Origin: JADLDB01 sp040752975
Lineage (GTDB): Bacteria > Myxococcota > Myxococcia > Myxococcales > Myxococcaceae
Length of the DNA: 64,000 nt
Assembly (NCBI GenBank): GCA_040752975.1
Contig: JBFMHF010000013.1
Span: 1 to 64,000 of the forward strand
Direction: 5' to 3'
Below, in pieces: positions 53,290 to 61,763 of this stretch. The notes under the pieces are model-generated. The model had not been told where the DNA came from and did no database searches. It saw only the letters and a program-made list of their open reading frames with translations. How positions within the stretch are numbered: the stretch's first letter is position 1; every line of letters begins with the position of its first letter. A program made the translations under genes and the position numbers.

Positions 53290-54818
53290 CTTCGGGCGAA
53301 GAAGGAGCGGCGGCGGCGCCTGGTGAACGGGGATTGCCGTGGTGGGCGCTGGCGCTCCTCGTCGCAGCCCCGCGCCTGTTGGTGTTCCCCTGGAACGAGA
53401 ACATGGCCGGTGACGCCATCGCCCGCACGTGGCTGGCCCACCGCTGGCTCGAACACCCACACCTCATCGGCTCGTTCGATCAAGGGGGCCAGCAGTTCGG
53501 CCCGCTGCACATCTACCTCCTGGCGTTGTTCGAGTTGGCGATTCCAGCCCTGGAGCTCTCCGGGCGGGTGCTGAGCCTGCTCGTCGGCGCGCTCACCGCG
53601 ATCCCCCTCCATGCGCTGACGCGACGCCTCTTCGGCCGCGTCGCCGCCTCGTGGGCCGTCTTCGGCTTCGCTGTCTGGGGGCTCCACATCCAGGCGTCTA
53701 CGACGGCGGCGAGCGAAGCGCTCAACCTCCTGCTGGTGGTCTGGGCGCTGGCCCTGGTCCAGGCCTGGCGCGAGGAGGGGAAGCATGAAGTGCTCCTCGC
53801 CGCCGCGCTGTTGGTCAACCTCGCGTGCGCCACGCGGTACGACTCCTGGCTGCTCCTGCCCATCCTCACCGGGGTGGTGTGGCTGCGGCACCGTCGCTGG
53901 CAGACGGCGGCGTGGTTCGGCTTTGCCTCCAGCGCCTTCGCGCTCGCGTGGATGGCGGGCAACGCGCTCGATCGCGGGAATCCGCTCTTCCCCTTTGCCT
54001 TCATCGACGCGTTCCATCGCGAGTGGTACCCGCGGGAGGTCGCCGTCTGGGGAGAGGGGCTCTACCGGCTGATGTGCTTGCTGTTCTGGCCGGGCGCGGC
54101 GGTGCTCACCCTCACGCCGCTCGTCGCGCTCGCGGGCTTCTCTGGCCTCTGGCGCGCCTGGCGGGCCAGGAAGGACTTGCGCTGGCTGGTCTTCCTCGTG
54201 GTCTTCCCCGCGGCGCTCTACACCGGTCGCTCCGTCTTCCTGTCGAGCTTCGCCCCGCTGGTGCGCTTCACGATGAAGGAGGTGCTCCTGCTCCTACCCT
54301 TCGTCTGGTTCGGGGCGCAGCCGGTGCTGCGGCGGCTGGGGAAGCGTGGCGAACGGGTGCTGGTGGGCGTGGCGCTCTTCTGTGCCGTGGCGTGGCCCGC
54401 CTGGCTGGGGTGGTACTGCTTTCGCACGGAAGGAGCGGGTCCGGACACCCTGCGGGCGATCGCTCCCACCTCCACCAACGAGCGGCGACTGATGCGCGTG
54501 GCCGAGTGGCTCAAGGCGAATGCCGCGCCTGGCACAGACGGCCTGCTCTTCGATGAGGATCCGTCGGGGTACACCGACATCCAGATCGGCTTCTTCTCGG
54601 GCTTCCCCTACGAGCGCCAGGCACGGCGCCGCAGCAGCTTCTTCCAGGAGCGGCTGGCGACCAATCGCATCGGCTTCGTGGTGCGCTACGAGGGGGGTCG
54701 TCTGGAGCGCGAGGGCAGGCTCGTGGTGGAGGGCCGCCGGGTGACGTTCGATGGCCAGGTCTTCGAGGAGATCCCCGGCTTCGACGCGCCGGTCCACGTC
54801 TACCGGCGCGTCCCCTGA
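53286..54818 (+). CDS. GT-C-type integral membrane glycosyltransferase (PMT/ArnT-like)
   Basis: 510 residues with about ten predicted spans (ALALLVAAPRLLVF, WAVFGFAVWGLHIQAST, VLLAAALLVNLACATRYDSW, and so on). The N-terminal DAIARTWLAHRWLEHPHLIG loop contains the Asp-Ala region expected for GT-C enzymes of the PMT_2/GT39 group, and GGQQFGPLHIYLLAL matches their second loop. It would move a sugar from a lipid-linked donor to a protein or lipid on the outer face of the inner membrane. The start overlaps the kinase/STAND stop (ATGA), so both are co-translated. The C-terminal soluble part is about 100 residues. It converges with the TPR gene, overlapping by 19 bp. Confidence 0.75.
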   Translation: MTSGEEGAAAAPGERGLPWWALALLVAAPRLLVFPWNENMAGDAIARTWLAHRWLEHPHLIGSFDQGGQQFGPLHIYLLALFELAIPALELSGRVLSLLVGALTAIPLHALTRRLFGRVAASWAVFGFAVWGLHIQASTTAASEALNLLLVVWALALVQAWREEGKHEVLLAAALLVNLACATRYDSWLLLPILTGVVWLRHRRWQTAAWFGFASSAFALAWMAGNALDRGNPLFPFAFIDAFHREWYPREVAVWGEGLYRLMCLLFWPGAAVLTLTPLVALAGFSGLWRAWRARKDLRWLVFLVVFPAALYTGRSVFLSSFAPLVRFTMKEVLLLLPFVWFGAQPVLRRLGKRGERVLVGVALFCAVAWPAWLGWYCFRTEGAGPDTLRAIAPTSTNERRLMRVAEWLKANAAPGTDGLLFDEDPSGYTDIQIGFFSGFPYERQARRRSSFFQERLATNRIGFVVRYEGGRLEREGRLVVEGRRVTFDGQVFEEIPGFDAPVHVYRRVP

Positions 54819-55999
54819 CGATTGTTGAGGAGCCGCTTCGCGTCCGCGACGCAGGGGTCATTCGCCTGGCCACGCTTCATCACCTCTCGGGCCTCGCGGT
54901 CGCTGCTCGCCTTGTCGCCCAGCTTCGCGAAGGCCAGAGCGAGGTTGTAGCGGGGCGAGGTGGCGTCGGGGTTCTTCTGCACCGCCTGGGTGAGGCGCGT
55001 CCTGGCTTCGGCGAGCTCGGCGGCGGAGCCCCCCTCCAGCAGCAGGACCGAGAGGTTGTTCACCGACTCCCAGCCCGCGCCAAGCTCGATGGCGCGGCGG
55101 TAGGCGACCTTGGCCGGCTCGGTCCAGCGGAGCGCGTCGTAGATGCAGCCCAGCTGGTGGTGGCAGCGCCAGTCGTTCGGCTTGAGCGCCAGCGCCTTCT
55201 GCACGCAGCGCTCGGCCTCCTCGAGGTCGGTCTGCATCGCGGCGAGCACCGAAGCAAAGCGCCAGCCGTCGGCGTCGTCCGGGGTGAGCTCGAGCTGCTG
55301 CTTCGCGTGCTCGCGAGCCGCCTTCACGTCGCCGCGGCGCAACGCGAGGGCGGATCGGCGGGCACGGATGATGGCGACGTTGGGCAGGCGCTGCTCGGCG
55401 TTCTCCAGCACCTCGTCGGCGAGCTTCTCCTGGCCCGTGGACGCCAGCACGTCGGCCAACGTCACCACCGCGTCGACGTGAGAGGGATCGCGCAGGACGC
55501 AGCGGGTCAGCATCGCCCCGGCGCCCTGGACGTCACCGCTGCGGAAGGCCGCGACGGTCTCGAGCACCTGCACGTCGGTTTGATCGGGCGCCAGGGTGTT
55601 GGCGGTGTGGAAGGCGTTGCGGGCCTCGCTCCAGCGCGAGTCCTGGGCGAGCAGCCGACCCAGGTTGGTCCAGGCGGGGGCGTAGGACTGATCGATCGAC
55701 ACGGCCTTCTCCAGTCGGACGAGCGCCTCCTTCGGAGAGCCCCGCACCTCGTCGGCGAGAGCCCGGAAGGTGAGCGCCTCGATGCGGGTGGGGTGGTGGG
55801 CCAGCACGCCGTCGAGCAACTCGATGGCCTTCTGCACCTGGCCCAGGGCCAGGGCGATGCGCGCGAGCCCGATGATGGGGAGGGGCGAGTGCCCCTGGTC
55901 CAATTGGTTGGCCTGGCGGTAGCACTCGGCGGCGCGGTCGACGTCCTGCCGGGCCAGGTAGTTTTCGGCTTCGACGAGCAGGGGGGCGATGGTGATCAT
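54800..55999 (-). CDS. TPR protein
   Basis: 399 residues, almost entirely tetratricopeptide repeats (e.g. AECYRQANQLDQGHSPLPII, PAWTNLGRLLAQDSRWSEAR, LEEAERCVQKALALKPND, RCHHQLGCIYDALRWTEPAK). No signal peptide or membrane span is seen, so it is cytoplasmic. It follows the glycine-rich gene by 18 nt with GAGGA as ribosome site, so the two form an operon. TPR proteins in this position often serve as chaperones or scaffolds. The last 19 bp overlap the converging glycosyltransferase gene. Confidence 0.8.
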   Translation of the reverse strand: MITIAPLLVEAENYLARQDVDRAAECYRQANQLDQGHSPLPIIGLARIALALGQVQKAIELLDGVLAHHPTRIEALTFRALADEVRGSPKEALVRLEKAVSIDQSYAPAWTNLGRLLAQDSRWSEARNAFHTANTLAPDQTDVQVLETVAAFRSGDVQGAGAMLTRCVLRDPSHVDAVVTLADVLASTGQEKLADEVLENAEQRLPNVAIIRARRSALALRRGDVKAAREHAKQQLELTPDDADGWRFASVLAAMQTDLEEAERCVQKALALKPNDWRCHHQLGCIYDALRWTEPAKVAYRRAIELGAGWESVNNLSVLLLEGGSAAELAEARTRLTQAVQKNPDATSPRYNLALAFAKLGDKASSDREAREVMKRGQANDPCVADAKRLLNNRQGTRR

Positions 56000-56017
56000 G
56001 GCGGTCCTCGTTCTCCG

Positions 56018-57328
56018 TCAGGCGGTGGCGACTTCGTCGTTGGGCACGGGGGCGTCCTGGAGCTCGCCCTCAGGGTTCGCTGGGACATCGCTCTCCTCCG
56101 CCCCTGGCAGCTTCGGCGCCTCCGCGGGCGGGGTGAAGAGCGGCTTGAAGGTGTTGAGGATGCTGAACGCGTGCGAGCCATCGCCCTTGCCGCCGCCGAA
56201 GAGGTTGGCGATGCCCTTGAAGATGTTGCCGAAGAAGTCGCCGATGCCCTTCACCACGGAGCCGACGACGCTGCCGATGGCGCTGACGACGCCGCCGACG
56301 ATGGCGACGCCCGCGCCGAGGATGCCGGCGATCGCGGAGCCGACGTCCTTGAAGTCGATCTCGAAGTCGATCTTCAGGAAGGCGCCGATGCCGAGCGCGG
56401 CGCCGATGCCGGCGGAGAACTTGAACTTCCCGTCCTCCAGGCCGGCGTGGAACTCGGCCTTCGCACCGACACCGACCCACGCTTCAGCCTCGATGCCGTA
56501 CTTCAGAGGTCCCACGCCGCCCTTTGCTGAGAAACCAGCGTGGGCCCCAGCGAAGGCACCAGCGGATCCTTCGATGACGGCCTTGGGGGGATCGTAGGAA
56601 ATCCCCACGTGGCCGCTCGCCGTCGCGCCGCTGCCTGCCTCGGCGACGGCGCTGGCTTCACCGGAGACGAGCCCGCCCAGCAGGGTGGCGTCGGCGTTGG
56701 CCTCGGCCTTGGCCTTGGCGCCCGCTTCGGCCATGGCGGCAGCGTCGGCCCCCTTGTGGTTGGCCATGACGTAAGCCGCTCCCCGTGCGTAGGCCTCCGC
56801 CGAGACACCAACATGTGCGCGGAGGGAGCCCAGAGGAGTGTGGAACTCGCCTGCAGTCTCGGCCCGGACACCCACGGACGCTTCCGCGCTGCCTTCGACG
56901 CCGACGCCATCGGGTCCCGCCCACGCCCGGCCCGTCGCGTCCGCCTTCGCCCACGCATCCGCCTGGGCCGAGCCGCGACCGGAGACGCCGCCCGCCTGGA
57001 AGGAGCCCTGGGCCTGCGCGTGGGCATGTTCCCCAGCGTGGGCGCTACCAGAGGTCTGCGCGCTGGGGACGAAGACGCCGGCTACCCTGACCAGCACGTC
57101 GAGGAGGCTCTGAGGCTGATCCTTGATCGCAGCGCCGAAGATGCTCTCGGCCCCCGGGATGAATCCGAAGATCGCCGCGAGGGGATTGGGCTGCTCGCCG
57201 CTCCACTGTCCGACGCTGCTCGCGCCACCCGCGCTGGGCTTGGCGAACGTGGGGGCCGCGTTGCCGGCGTCATCGAAGCCGAAAGTGGGAACGTGGAAGT
57301 TGAAGCCGCCAACCTTGAAGTCGGACAC
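56018..57328 (-). CDS. Gly/Ala-rich protein with glycine-zipper hydrophobic region
   Basis: 436 residues from ATG 57328, with a strong GGAGG 6 nt upstream. No signal peptide is seen. Residues about 80-300 are dominated by Ala, Gly and polar residues with many short repeats (AEAGAKAKAEANADATL, SGEASAVAEAGSGATASGH), which could form a beta or coiled repeat. Near residues 325-380 lies a run of small-residue hydrophobic helices (AGILGAGVAIVGGVVSAIGS, VVGSVVKGIGDFFGNIFKGI) like glycine zippers in pore-forming toxins and type III translocators. The C-terminus is acidic and Pro-rich. The gene is followed by a TPR gene after 18 nt. A membrane-inserting secreted protein is the working idea; I do not recognise a family. 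Confidence 0.6.
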   Translation of the reverse strand: MSDFKVGGFNFHVPTFGFDDAGNAAPTFAKPSAGGASSVGQWSGEQPNPLAAIFGFIPGAESIFGAAIKDQPQSLLDVLVRVAGVFVPSAQTSGSAHAGEHAHAQAQGSFQAGGVSGRGSAQADAWAKADATGRAWAGPDGVGVEGSAEASVGVRAETAGEFHTPLGSLRAHVGVSAEAYARGAAYVMANHKGADAAAMAEAGAKAKAEANADATLLGGLVSGEASAVAEAGSGATASGHVGISYDPPKAVIEGSAGAFAGAHAGFSAKGGVGPLKYGIEAEAWVGVGAKAEFHAGLEDGKFKFSAGIGAALGIGAFLKIDFEIDFKDVGSAIAGILGAGVAIVGGVVSAIGSVVGSVVKGIGDFFGNIFKGIANLFGGGKGDGSHAFSILNTFKPLFTPPAEAPKLPGAEESDVPANPEGELQDAPVPNDEVATA

Positions 57329-57412
57329 GGTAAGCCTCCGTAGGTGCTGCGTGGTGGACGGGGCTTGTGCAGGCGGGGTGCCGGGGTGGTTGTCGCGACG
57401 GTTCGGGGGGTT

Positions 57413-57429
57413 ACGGGCGATCCGCCCGT
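57413..57429 (-). terminator. Hairpin between ruvX and the glycine-rich gene
   Basis: ACGGGCG and CGCCCGT pair over 7 bp around ATC, 43 bp after the ruvX stop in the direction of transcription. This probably separates ruvX from the next gene. The 144-bp gap holds no other gene. Confidence 0.45.
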
Positions 57430-57472
57430 CCCGGAAGCAGCAGGGCGGTCCCGTGCGACGGATGAAGGCGGC

Positions 57473-57898
57473 CTACGACTGCTCAGGCCGCGGCTGGGCG
57501 TCGAGCCATGACTGCAGGATGAGCGAGGCCGCAACCTGGTCGATGACTGCGCGTCGCTTCTTCCGAGAGACGTCCGCCTCCAGGAGCGCGCGCTCGGCGG
57601 ACACCGTTGTGAGTCGCTCGTCTTGATAGAGGACCGGGAGCTTCGTTTCTACCTGCAGCGCGTCGCCGAACTTCCGGGTGGCGGCGGCGCGAGGGCCTTC
57701 GGTGCCGTCCATGTTGAGCGGCAGGCCGAGGATGAAGCGGTCGGCACCCAGGTCCTGCGCCAGAGCAGCGAGCTCGGCGATGTCCTTCTTCAGGCTGCGG
57801 CGCTCGAGGGTCTTGAGGCCCTGGGCCGTGAGGCCAAGCTCGTCGCTGACGGCGATGCCAATCGTCTTGGTGCCCAGGTCGAGTCCGACAGCGCGCAT
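57473..57898 (-). CDS. ruvX: RuvX/YqgF nuclease (Holliday-junction resolvase family)
   Basis: 141 residues, the normal size. The RNase-H-like fold shows its conserved acidic motifs: GLDLGTKTIGIAVSD (first Asp), YQDERLTT (Glu/Asp region) and the C-terminal DQVAASLILQSWLD. Family members resolve recombination intermediates and also mature 16S rRNA. It is an ordinary housekeeping gene set between genes of a possible secretion-substrate locus; no functional link is implied. Confidence 0.95.
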   Translation of the reverse strand: MRAVGLDLGTKTIGIAVSDELGLTAQGLKTLERRSLKKDIAELAALAQDLGADRFILGLPLNMDGTEGPRAAATRKFGDALQVETKLPVLYQDERLTTVSAERALLEADVSRKKRRAVIDQVAASLILQSWLDAQPRPEQS

Positions 57899-57970
57899 GG
57901 AGGACGAAACTACCCCCAGAGCTCACTCGAAAGTGAACCCTGGGGGCGGGCATCTTCTTTCGTGTCGAAG

Positions 57971-58357
57971 CTACTGGTTGAGCAGCGCTTTCGCCTGCAT
58001 GCCGGCGTCGGACTGCGCGAAACTGGGGTCAGCAAGCGCCTTCCGCACCAGCTCCCGTCCGCTTGGCTGCCCCTTGCGAATCTGCAGCTCCCCCAGCCAG
58101 GCCTGAGCCGCGGAGTGCGTGGGGTCCTTGCGCAGGCACTCCTGAAAGGACTCCTCTGCCTTCGCGAAGTTCCCGGCGGTCCGGTGCACGAAGCCCAGTG
58201 CTGCCCACATCGACGGGTCGTCCGGGTTGAGGGTCGTCAGTCCTTCGAAGACGGCCAGCGCCCCTTCGAAGTCTTCGGCTCCAAGAAGATCCACTCCTAC
58301 CTGCGCGATCGACCCGGCCTCTTCTGCCGTCAGTCCCAGCTGTTGAGCGAAGTTCAT
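57971..58357 (-). CDS. Small TPR protein resembling SycD/LcrH-type secretion chaperones
   Basis: 128 residues, the size of class II type III secretion chaperones. Three TPRs follow a short acidic helix: GVDLLGAEDFEGALAVFEGL, DDPSMWAALGFVHRTAGNF, FQECLRKDPTHSAAQAWLG. The order of small and aromatic positions is similar to SycD/LcrH/SicA, which bind translocators before secretion. The start ATG 58357 has TAGGAG just upstream; that site contains the stop codon of the previous gene, so translation is coupled. Likely partner is the coiled-coil protein encoded before it or the glycine-zipper protein. A general TPR adaptor is the alternative. Confidence 0.6.
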   Translation of the reverse strand: MNFAQQLGLTAEEAGSIAQVGVDLLGAEDFEGALAVFEGLTTLNPDDPSMWAALGFVHRTAGNFAKAEESFQECLRKDPTHSAAQAWLGELQIRKGQPSGRELVRKALADPSFAQSDAGMQAKALLNQ

Positions 58358-58365
58358 GGCGTCTC

Positions 58366-59463
58366 CTAGCGAATGTTCTGAATCGCAGACATTTGGAGCT
58401 TGTGGTACATTGCCGCAAGATTCTGGATCATGTTCTGAAGCCGCTCGAGCATCTTGCTCATCGTCGACTGCAGGCGCTCAAGCTTCATCAGCCGCCCCTC
58501 GAGTTCCTTCAGCTTCTTCGGGTCCTCTTCCTTGCCCATCTGCGCAATGACCTGGTCAATCTGCTCCTCGATCGAGCCGAGCGCGTTGGTGATCCGCTCC
58601 GTGGAGCGCGTCAGCGGGTCCCCTCCGGTGACCTCCCCCATGTCCATCTTGATGGGCTGCTTGACGAGTGTGTCGGTGTCGGAAGCGGGAGCGGGCTTCT
58701 TCTCGATCTCTTTCCCACCGACAGGGTTTTTGGGGGCGTCCACGCCGGTTTGCGGCCCCGCTCCTGAGGCAGCGTTCGACTGGCTGCTGGTTGCGGACTG
58801 CTGAGATTTCGACGCACCGCGAGCCTCTGCCTCGAGGTCGGCCTTCTTCTTCTCGAGCGTCGCAATCCGCTGCTCGAGAGATGAGATCGAGATCGCGCCG
58901 TTCTGAAAGTCCCCCGTGAGCTTGACCAGTTCGGCCTTGATCCGTGGGTTCTGGAGGATTCCCGCGGCGAATTTCGCCTCCTCGGGAATACCAAAGGGGA
59001 AACGACCACCAGCGCCAGCGCTGTAGAGGATGTCCTTCTGCCAGATGACCCCGTCCCCCGCGTTGATGTTGTCCCCGTCGACCATCTTGATGAGGTCCGC
59101 GAGCTTGTACGGGGTGCCATTGAAGTAGAACTCCTGGTTCAGGAACTTCAGCTCCTCGTTGATCTTCGTGTACTCAGGGTTCGACTTGAGCTTCTCGAGC
59201 GGGTCGGGTGTGGCGTATCCCGGAGCCTTGCCCTGGGACAGGGCGAGCTGCACGAAGCTCTCGAAGGCCTTGATGTTCCGGTCCGCCACTTCCTTCGACG
59301 TTGACTCGCGCGTCTTCAGGTACAACTCGACGATCTGGCGCTCCGTCGGGGACAGCTTCTCGATCTGCGCCTGAATCCCACCGTCCTTCTTCACCTCGTT
59401 GAGGTCACGGTACGTGAGGTTCCAGGCAAGCTCCGGATTGCTGAGTTTCAGTTCGACGGTCAT
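58366..59463 (-). CDS. Coiled-coil protein of unknown function, partner of the small TPR protein
   Basis: 365 residues from ATG 59463, with AAAGGA 7 nt upstream; an in-frame extension to 59529 lacks a ribosome site. The N-terminal part is helical (LAWNLTYRDLNEVKKDGGIQ, ALSQGKAPGYATPDPLEKL). A coiled coil lies near residues 190-215 (EQRIATLEKKKADLEAEARG). A low-complexity Ser/Gln/Pro linker follows. The last 100 residues are a long charged coiled coil (RITNALGSIEEQIDQVIAQM) that ends in NLAAMYHKLQMSAIQNIR. No signal peptide is seen. I do not recognise the family. The layout (helical ends around a disordered linker, followed by a SycD-like gene) is typical of type III secretion substrates, but no secretion genes are adjacent. 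Confidence 0.6.
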   Translation of the reverse strand: MTVELKLSNPELAWNLTYRDLNEVKKDGGIQAQIEKLSPTERQIVELYLKTRESTSKEVADRNIKAFESFVQLALSQGKAPGYATPDPLEKLKSNPEYTKINEELKFLNQEFYFNGTPYKLADLIKMVDGDNINAGDGVIWQKDILYSAGAGGRFPFGIPEEAKFAAGILQNPRIKAELVKLTGDFQNGAISISSLEQRIATLEKKKADLEAEARGASKSQQSATSSQSNAASGAGPQTGVDAPKNPVGGKEIEKKPAPASDTDTLVKQPIKMDMGEVTGGDPLTRSTERITNALGSIEEQIDQVIAQMGKEEDPKKLKELEGRLMKLERLQSTMSKMLERLQNMIQNLAAMYHKLQMSAIQNIR

Positions 59464-59585
59464 ATGGGTTTCCTTTGCTACGGCGGGTGTGCGGACGGCT
59501 TGAGCAGGAGTTGTGCCCGCGCCACTCACTCAGTAACGGCGCGAATTTTCAGGGATTTGCCCGCGAGACAGCGTCCCGAGTGCTG

Positions 59586-59612
59586 GACGCACGTTTGGAC
59601 GCGCGGTGCGTC
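59586..59612. promoter_or_regulatory. Inverted repeat in the divergent promoter region
   Basis: GACGCAC (59586-59592) and GTGCGTC (59606-59612) are perfect arms with 13 nt between. A direct repeat TGGACGC occurs at 59584-59590 and 59597-59603. It lies 61 bp before the outer-membrane protein gene in the 210-bp divergent gap, which holds no gene. Confidence 0.4.
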
Positions 59613-59673
59613 ACGATGAGCGGCGATCGGTCTTTTCACCTCCGGCAACCATTCAGTCCGGGAGGCGTTCTCG

Positions 59674-60558
59674 ATGACGCGGATACTCCAGGCAGTGACG
59701 GTTGCGGCGGTGGTGGGGCTCTCAGCGCCTGCATTGGCGTGCTCGCGCCACTACCACCACGGCTCGGTGGGCATCTCGCTGGGCAACATCTTCCTCGGCT
59801 TCAGCACGGCGTCGGTCCCGTGCAGCGCGCCGGTCGTCGTGGCGCCGCAGCCGGTCTACGTCGCGCCGCCTCCCACGGTGTACGTGCCGCCGCCCGCGCC
59901 GGTGTACGTCGCTCCCCCGCCGCCGGTGTACCAGCCGCCGCCCGTCGTGATGGCGCCGCCTCCCGTCGCGTACGTCGCGCCCTCCGCTGTCTACGTGCCG
60001 ACGCCTCCGCCCGTCGTCGTCGCCCCCACGGCGCCTCCCATGGTCGCCGCTCCCATGGCGGCGCCGGCTCCCCCTGCTGCCGCGGCCTCTGTCTCGGTGG
60101 AAGTCGAAAAGAAGGCGCCTCCCAGGCCTGCGTTCCTCGGGCTCAAGTACCTCGGCGGCTCGGCGGCTCTTGTCGACTGGACGAGCGGCATGGACCTGTC
60201 CGGCCTCGGCTACGCCCACTCGTTTGGCCTCGAGACGCGCTTCACCAACTGGTTCGCGCTGCGCAGCGACTTCGAGATGCGCTCTGACAGCCGCTCGTGG
60301 GATCTCCTCGGCGCCAAGCTGTGGGTCCCGACGAGGACCTTCAAGCCCTACATCTCCGCGTCCCTCGCGATGACCGAGGCCTACGCCATGCCAGGCAAGA
60401 TGCACTGGGGCGTCGTCGGCGCGGCCGGCATCGACATCTGGTTGGGCAAGCACTTCTTCATCGAGGCCGAGGCCCGCTACCGCGTCAGCCCCGGCGACTG
60501 CTGCCGCGACCAACCGCACCTCACCGGCCTCATCGGCGCCGGCGTGGCGTTCTTCTAG
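59674..60558 (+). CDS. Outer-membrane beta-barrel protein with Pro-rich spacer
   Basis: 294 residues, with GGGAGG 8 nt before ATG 59674. A signal peptide (LQAVTVAAVVGLSAPALAC) is followed by a short His-rich segment (CSRHYHHG). Residues about 55-135 are a Pro/Val/Tyr/Ala repeat region of the form VYVAPPPTVYVPPPAPVY, likely an extended spacer that crosses peptidoglycan or the surface layer. The C-terminal 140 residues are an OmpA-like or porin-like barrel (LKYLGGSAALVDWTSGMDLS, WFALRSDFEMRSDSRSWDLL) ending in VAFF, with the terminal Phe typical of Bam substrates. Stand-alone gene, converging with the M48 peptidase gene with 13 bp between. Confidence 0.75.
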   Translation: MTRILQAVTVAAVVGLSAPALACSRHYHHGSVGISLGNIFLGFSTASVPCSAPVVVAPQPVYVAPPPTVYVPPPAPVYVAPPPPVYQPPPVVMAPPPVAYVAPSAVYVPTPPPVVVAPTAPPMVAAPMAAPAPPAAAASVSVEVEKKAPPRPAFLGLKYLGGSAALVDWTSGMDLSGLGYAHSFGLETRFTNWFALRSDFEMRSDSRSWDLLGAKLWVPTRTFKPYISASLAMTEAYAMPGKMHWGVVGAAGIDIWLGKHFFIEAEARYRVSPGDCCRDQPHLTGLIGAGVAFF

Positions 60559-60571
60559 CGAGCCAGGAGCT

Positions 60572-61732
60572 TCACCGCGGCCGGAAGTGGCGCGCGAAGT
60601 CGATGCGCTCGCCAATGGGTGGGTGCGACATCCCCTTGAGCACCAACCAGCGCGGCGGCTCTGGGTCCATCTTGTTCACCCGCGCCGCCTTCACCAGCAT
60701 CGACGAGAAGGCGGCCGGATCGCCGGTCAGCTGCATCGCGTAGCGATCCGCGGCCCACTCCCTCCGCCGCGACACCAGGCCGCTCACCGGGCCTGCTGCG
60801 CTCATCGACAGATCGAACACCAGGAGGATGAGCGGCAACGCGCGGATGTCAGCGCGCTCGGAGATTCCAAACCAGCCGCGCTTCGCCGAGCGCCGGAAGA
60901 GCCACTCCACCAGCCCCAGGAAGGCGAAGAGCGCCAGCGCCGACATCACCCGCGCAGCCCATCGGGATTCGTGTACGTGTCCTGACTCGTGGGCCACCGC
61001 CGCGAGGATCTCCTCCTCGCTCAGGTTCTTCAGCATCGCGTCGTTGAGCACGATGGTGCGCGTCGGCCCGGTCCCCGCGAAGTAGGCCTGCAACCGCACC
61101 GTGCGCGACAGGGTCTCGTCCACCAGCACGTCCGAGACCTCCACACCCGCCTGTTTCGTCAGCGCCAGGATGCGTGCGCGCAGCGGTCCTTCCGGCAGAG
61201 GCTGCTGCTCGACGTAGAGGCGGCTGCGGTACGGGTCCAGCGCCGCCGACGCGCTCATCACCACCGTGGCCACCAGCCCCATCACCCACCACCAGTGGGT
61301 GAGCCGCCTCGCCAGCCCGAAGAGCCCGAAGGCCAGCGACAGCACGGCCAGCGCCGTGAAGAGGTGGGCCTTGAACGAGTCGAGGGCAAACACCCAGGGC
61401 GAACTCGTCGAAAGCCCGTACTGGTGCTCCCGCACGAAGCCGAACCAGATGTCGGTGGGCAAGGTCACCACGCTGAAGAGCGCGAACAGCAGCAGCGCGA
61501 AGACGATCGTCGGCCCCCACCCCGGGCCCTTCCACACCCGATCCAGCACCGCCGACTTCCAGCGCGCGGTGAGTCGCACCGCGAGCCGGTACAGGGGCGC
61601 CGTCAGGAAGCGCACCACCAGCACCAGCACCAGCGGCCAGAGGAGGGTGTCGACGGCTTCGAAGGTGTAGCGGGGCGCGTGGTACGCCTTCACCTCGGCC
61701 AGCTCCGCGGCGGTGAAGACGGGCTCCGTCAC
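60572..61732 (-). CDS. M48-family membrane metallopeptidase (Ste24/CAAX prenyl protease 1-like)
   Basis: 386 residues from GTG 61732. The zinc motif HESGH (His248, Glu249, His252) sits in AAVAHESGHVHESRWAA, and the third ligand Glu is in RREWAADRYAMQLTG. About six membrane spans surround it (LLWPLVLVLVVRFL, IVFALLLFALFSVVTLP, LAFGLFGLARRL, and so on). The order spans - YFAGTGPTRTIVLNDAML - HExxH is that of Ste24/CAAX prenyl protease 1. In bacteria such enzymes cut membrane proteins or peptides and may act in envelope quality control. Substrate unknown. Confidence 0.9.
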   Translation of the reverse strand: MTEPVFTAAELAEVKAYHAPRYTFEAVDTLLWPLVLVLVVRFLTAPLYRLAVRLTARWKSAVLDRVWKGPGWGPTIVFALLLFALFSVVTLPTDIWFGFVREHQYGLSTSSPWVFALDSFKAHLFTALAVLSLAFGLFGLARRLTHWWWVMGLVATVVMSASAALDPYRSRLYVEQQPLPEGPLRARILALTKQAGVEVSDVLVDETLSRTVRLQAYFAGTGPTRTIVLNDAMLKNLSEEEILAAVAHESGHVHESRWAARVMSALALFAFLGLVEWLFRRSAKRGWFGISERADIRALPLILLVFDLSMSAAGPVSGLVSRRREWAADRYAMQLTGDPAAFSSMLVKAARVNKMDPEPPRWLVLKGMSHPPIGERIDFARHFRPR

Positions 61733-61763
61733 GCGACGGAAGCTAGCGCAGCAGGTGGCGTCG

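Noticed and set aside
57473..57898. ruvX as part of the secretion-like locus
   Set aside because: It is a conserved housekeeping gene and a hairpin separates it from the next gene; adjacency is probably accidental.
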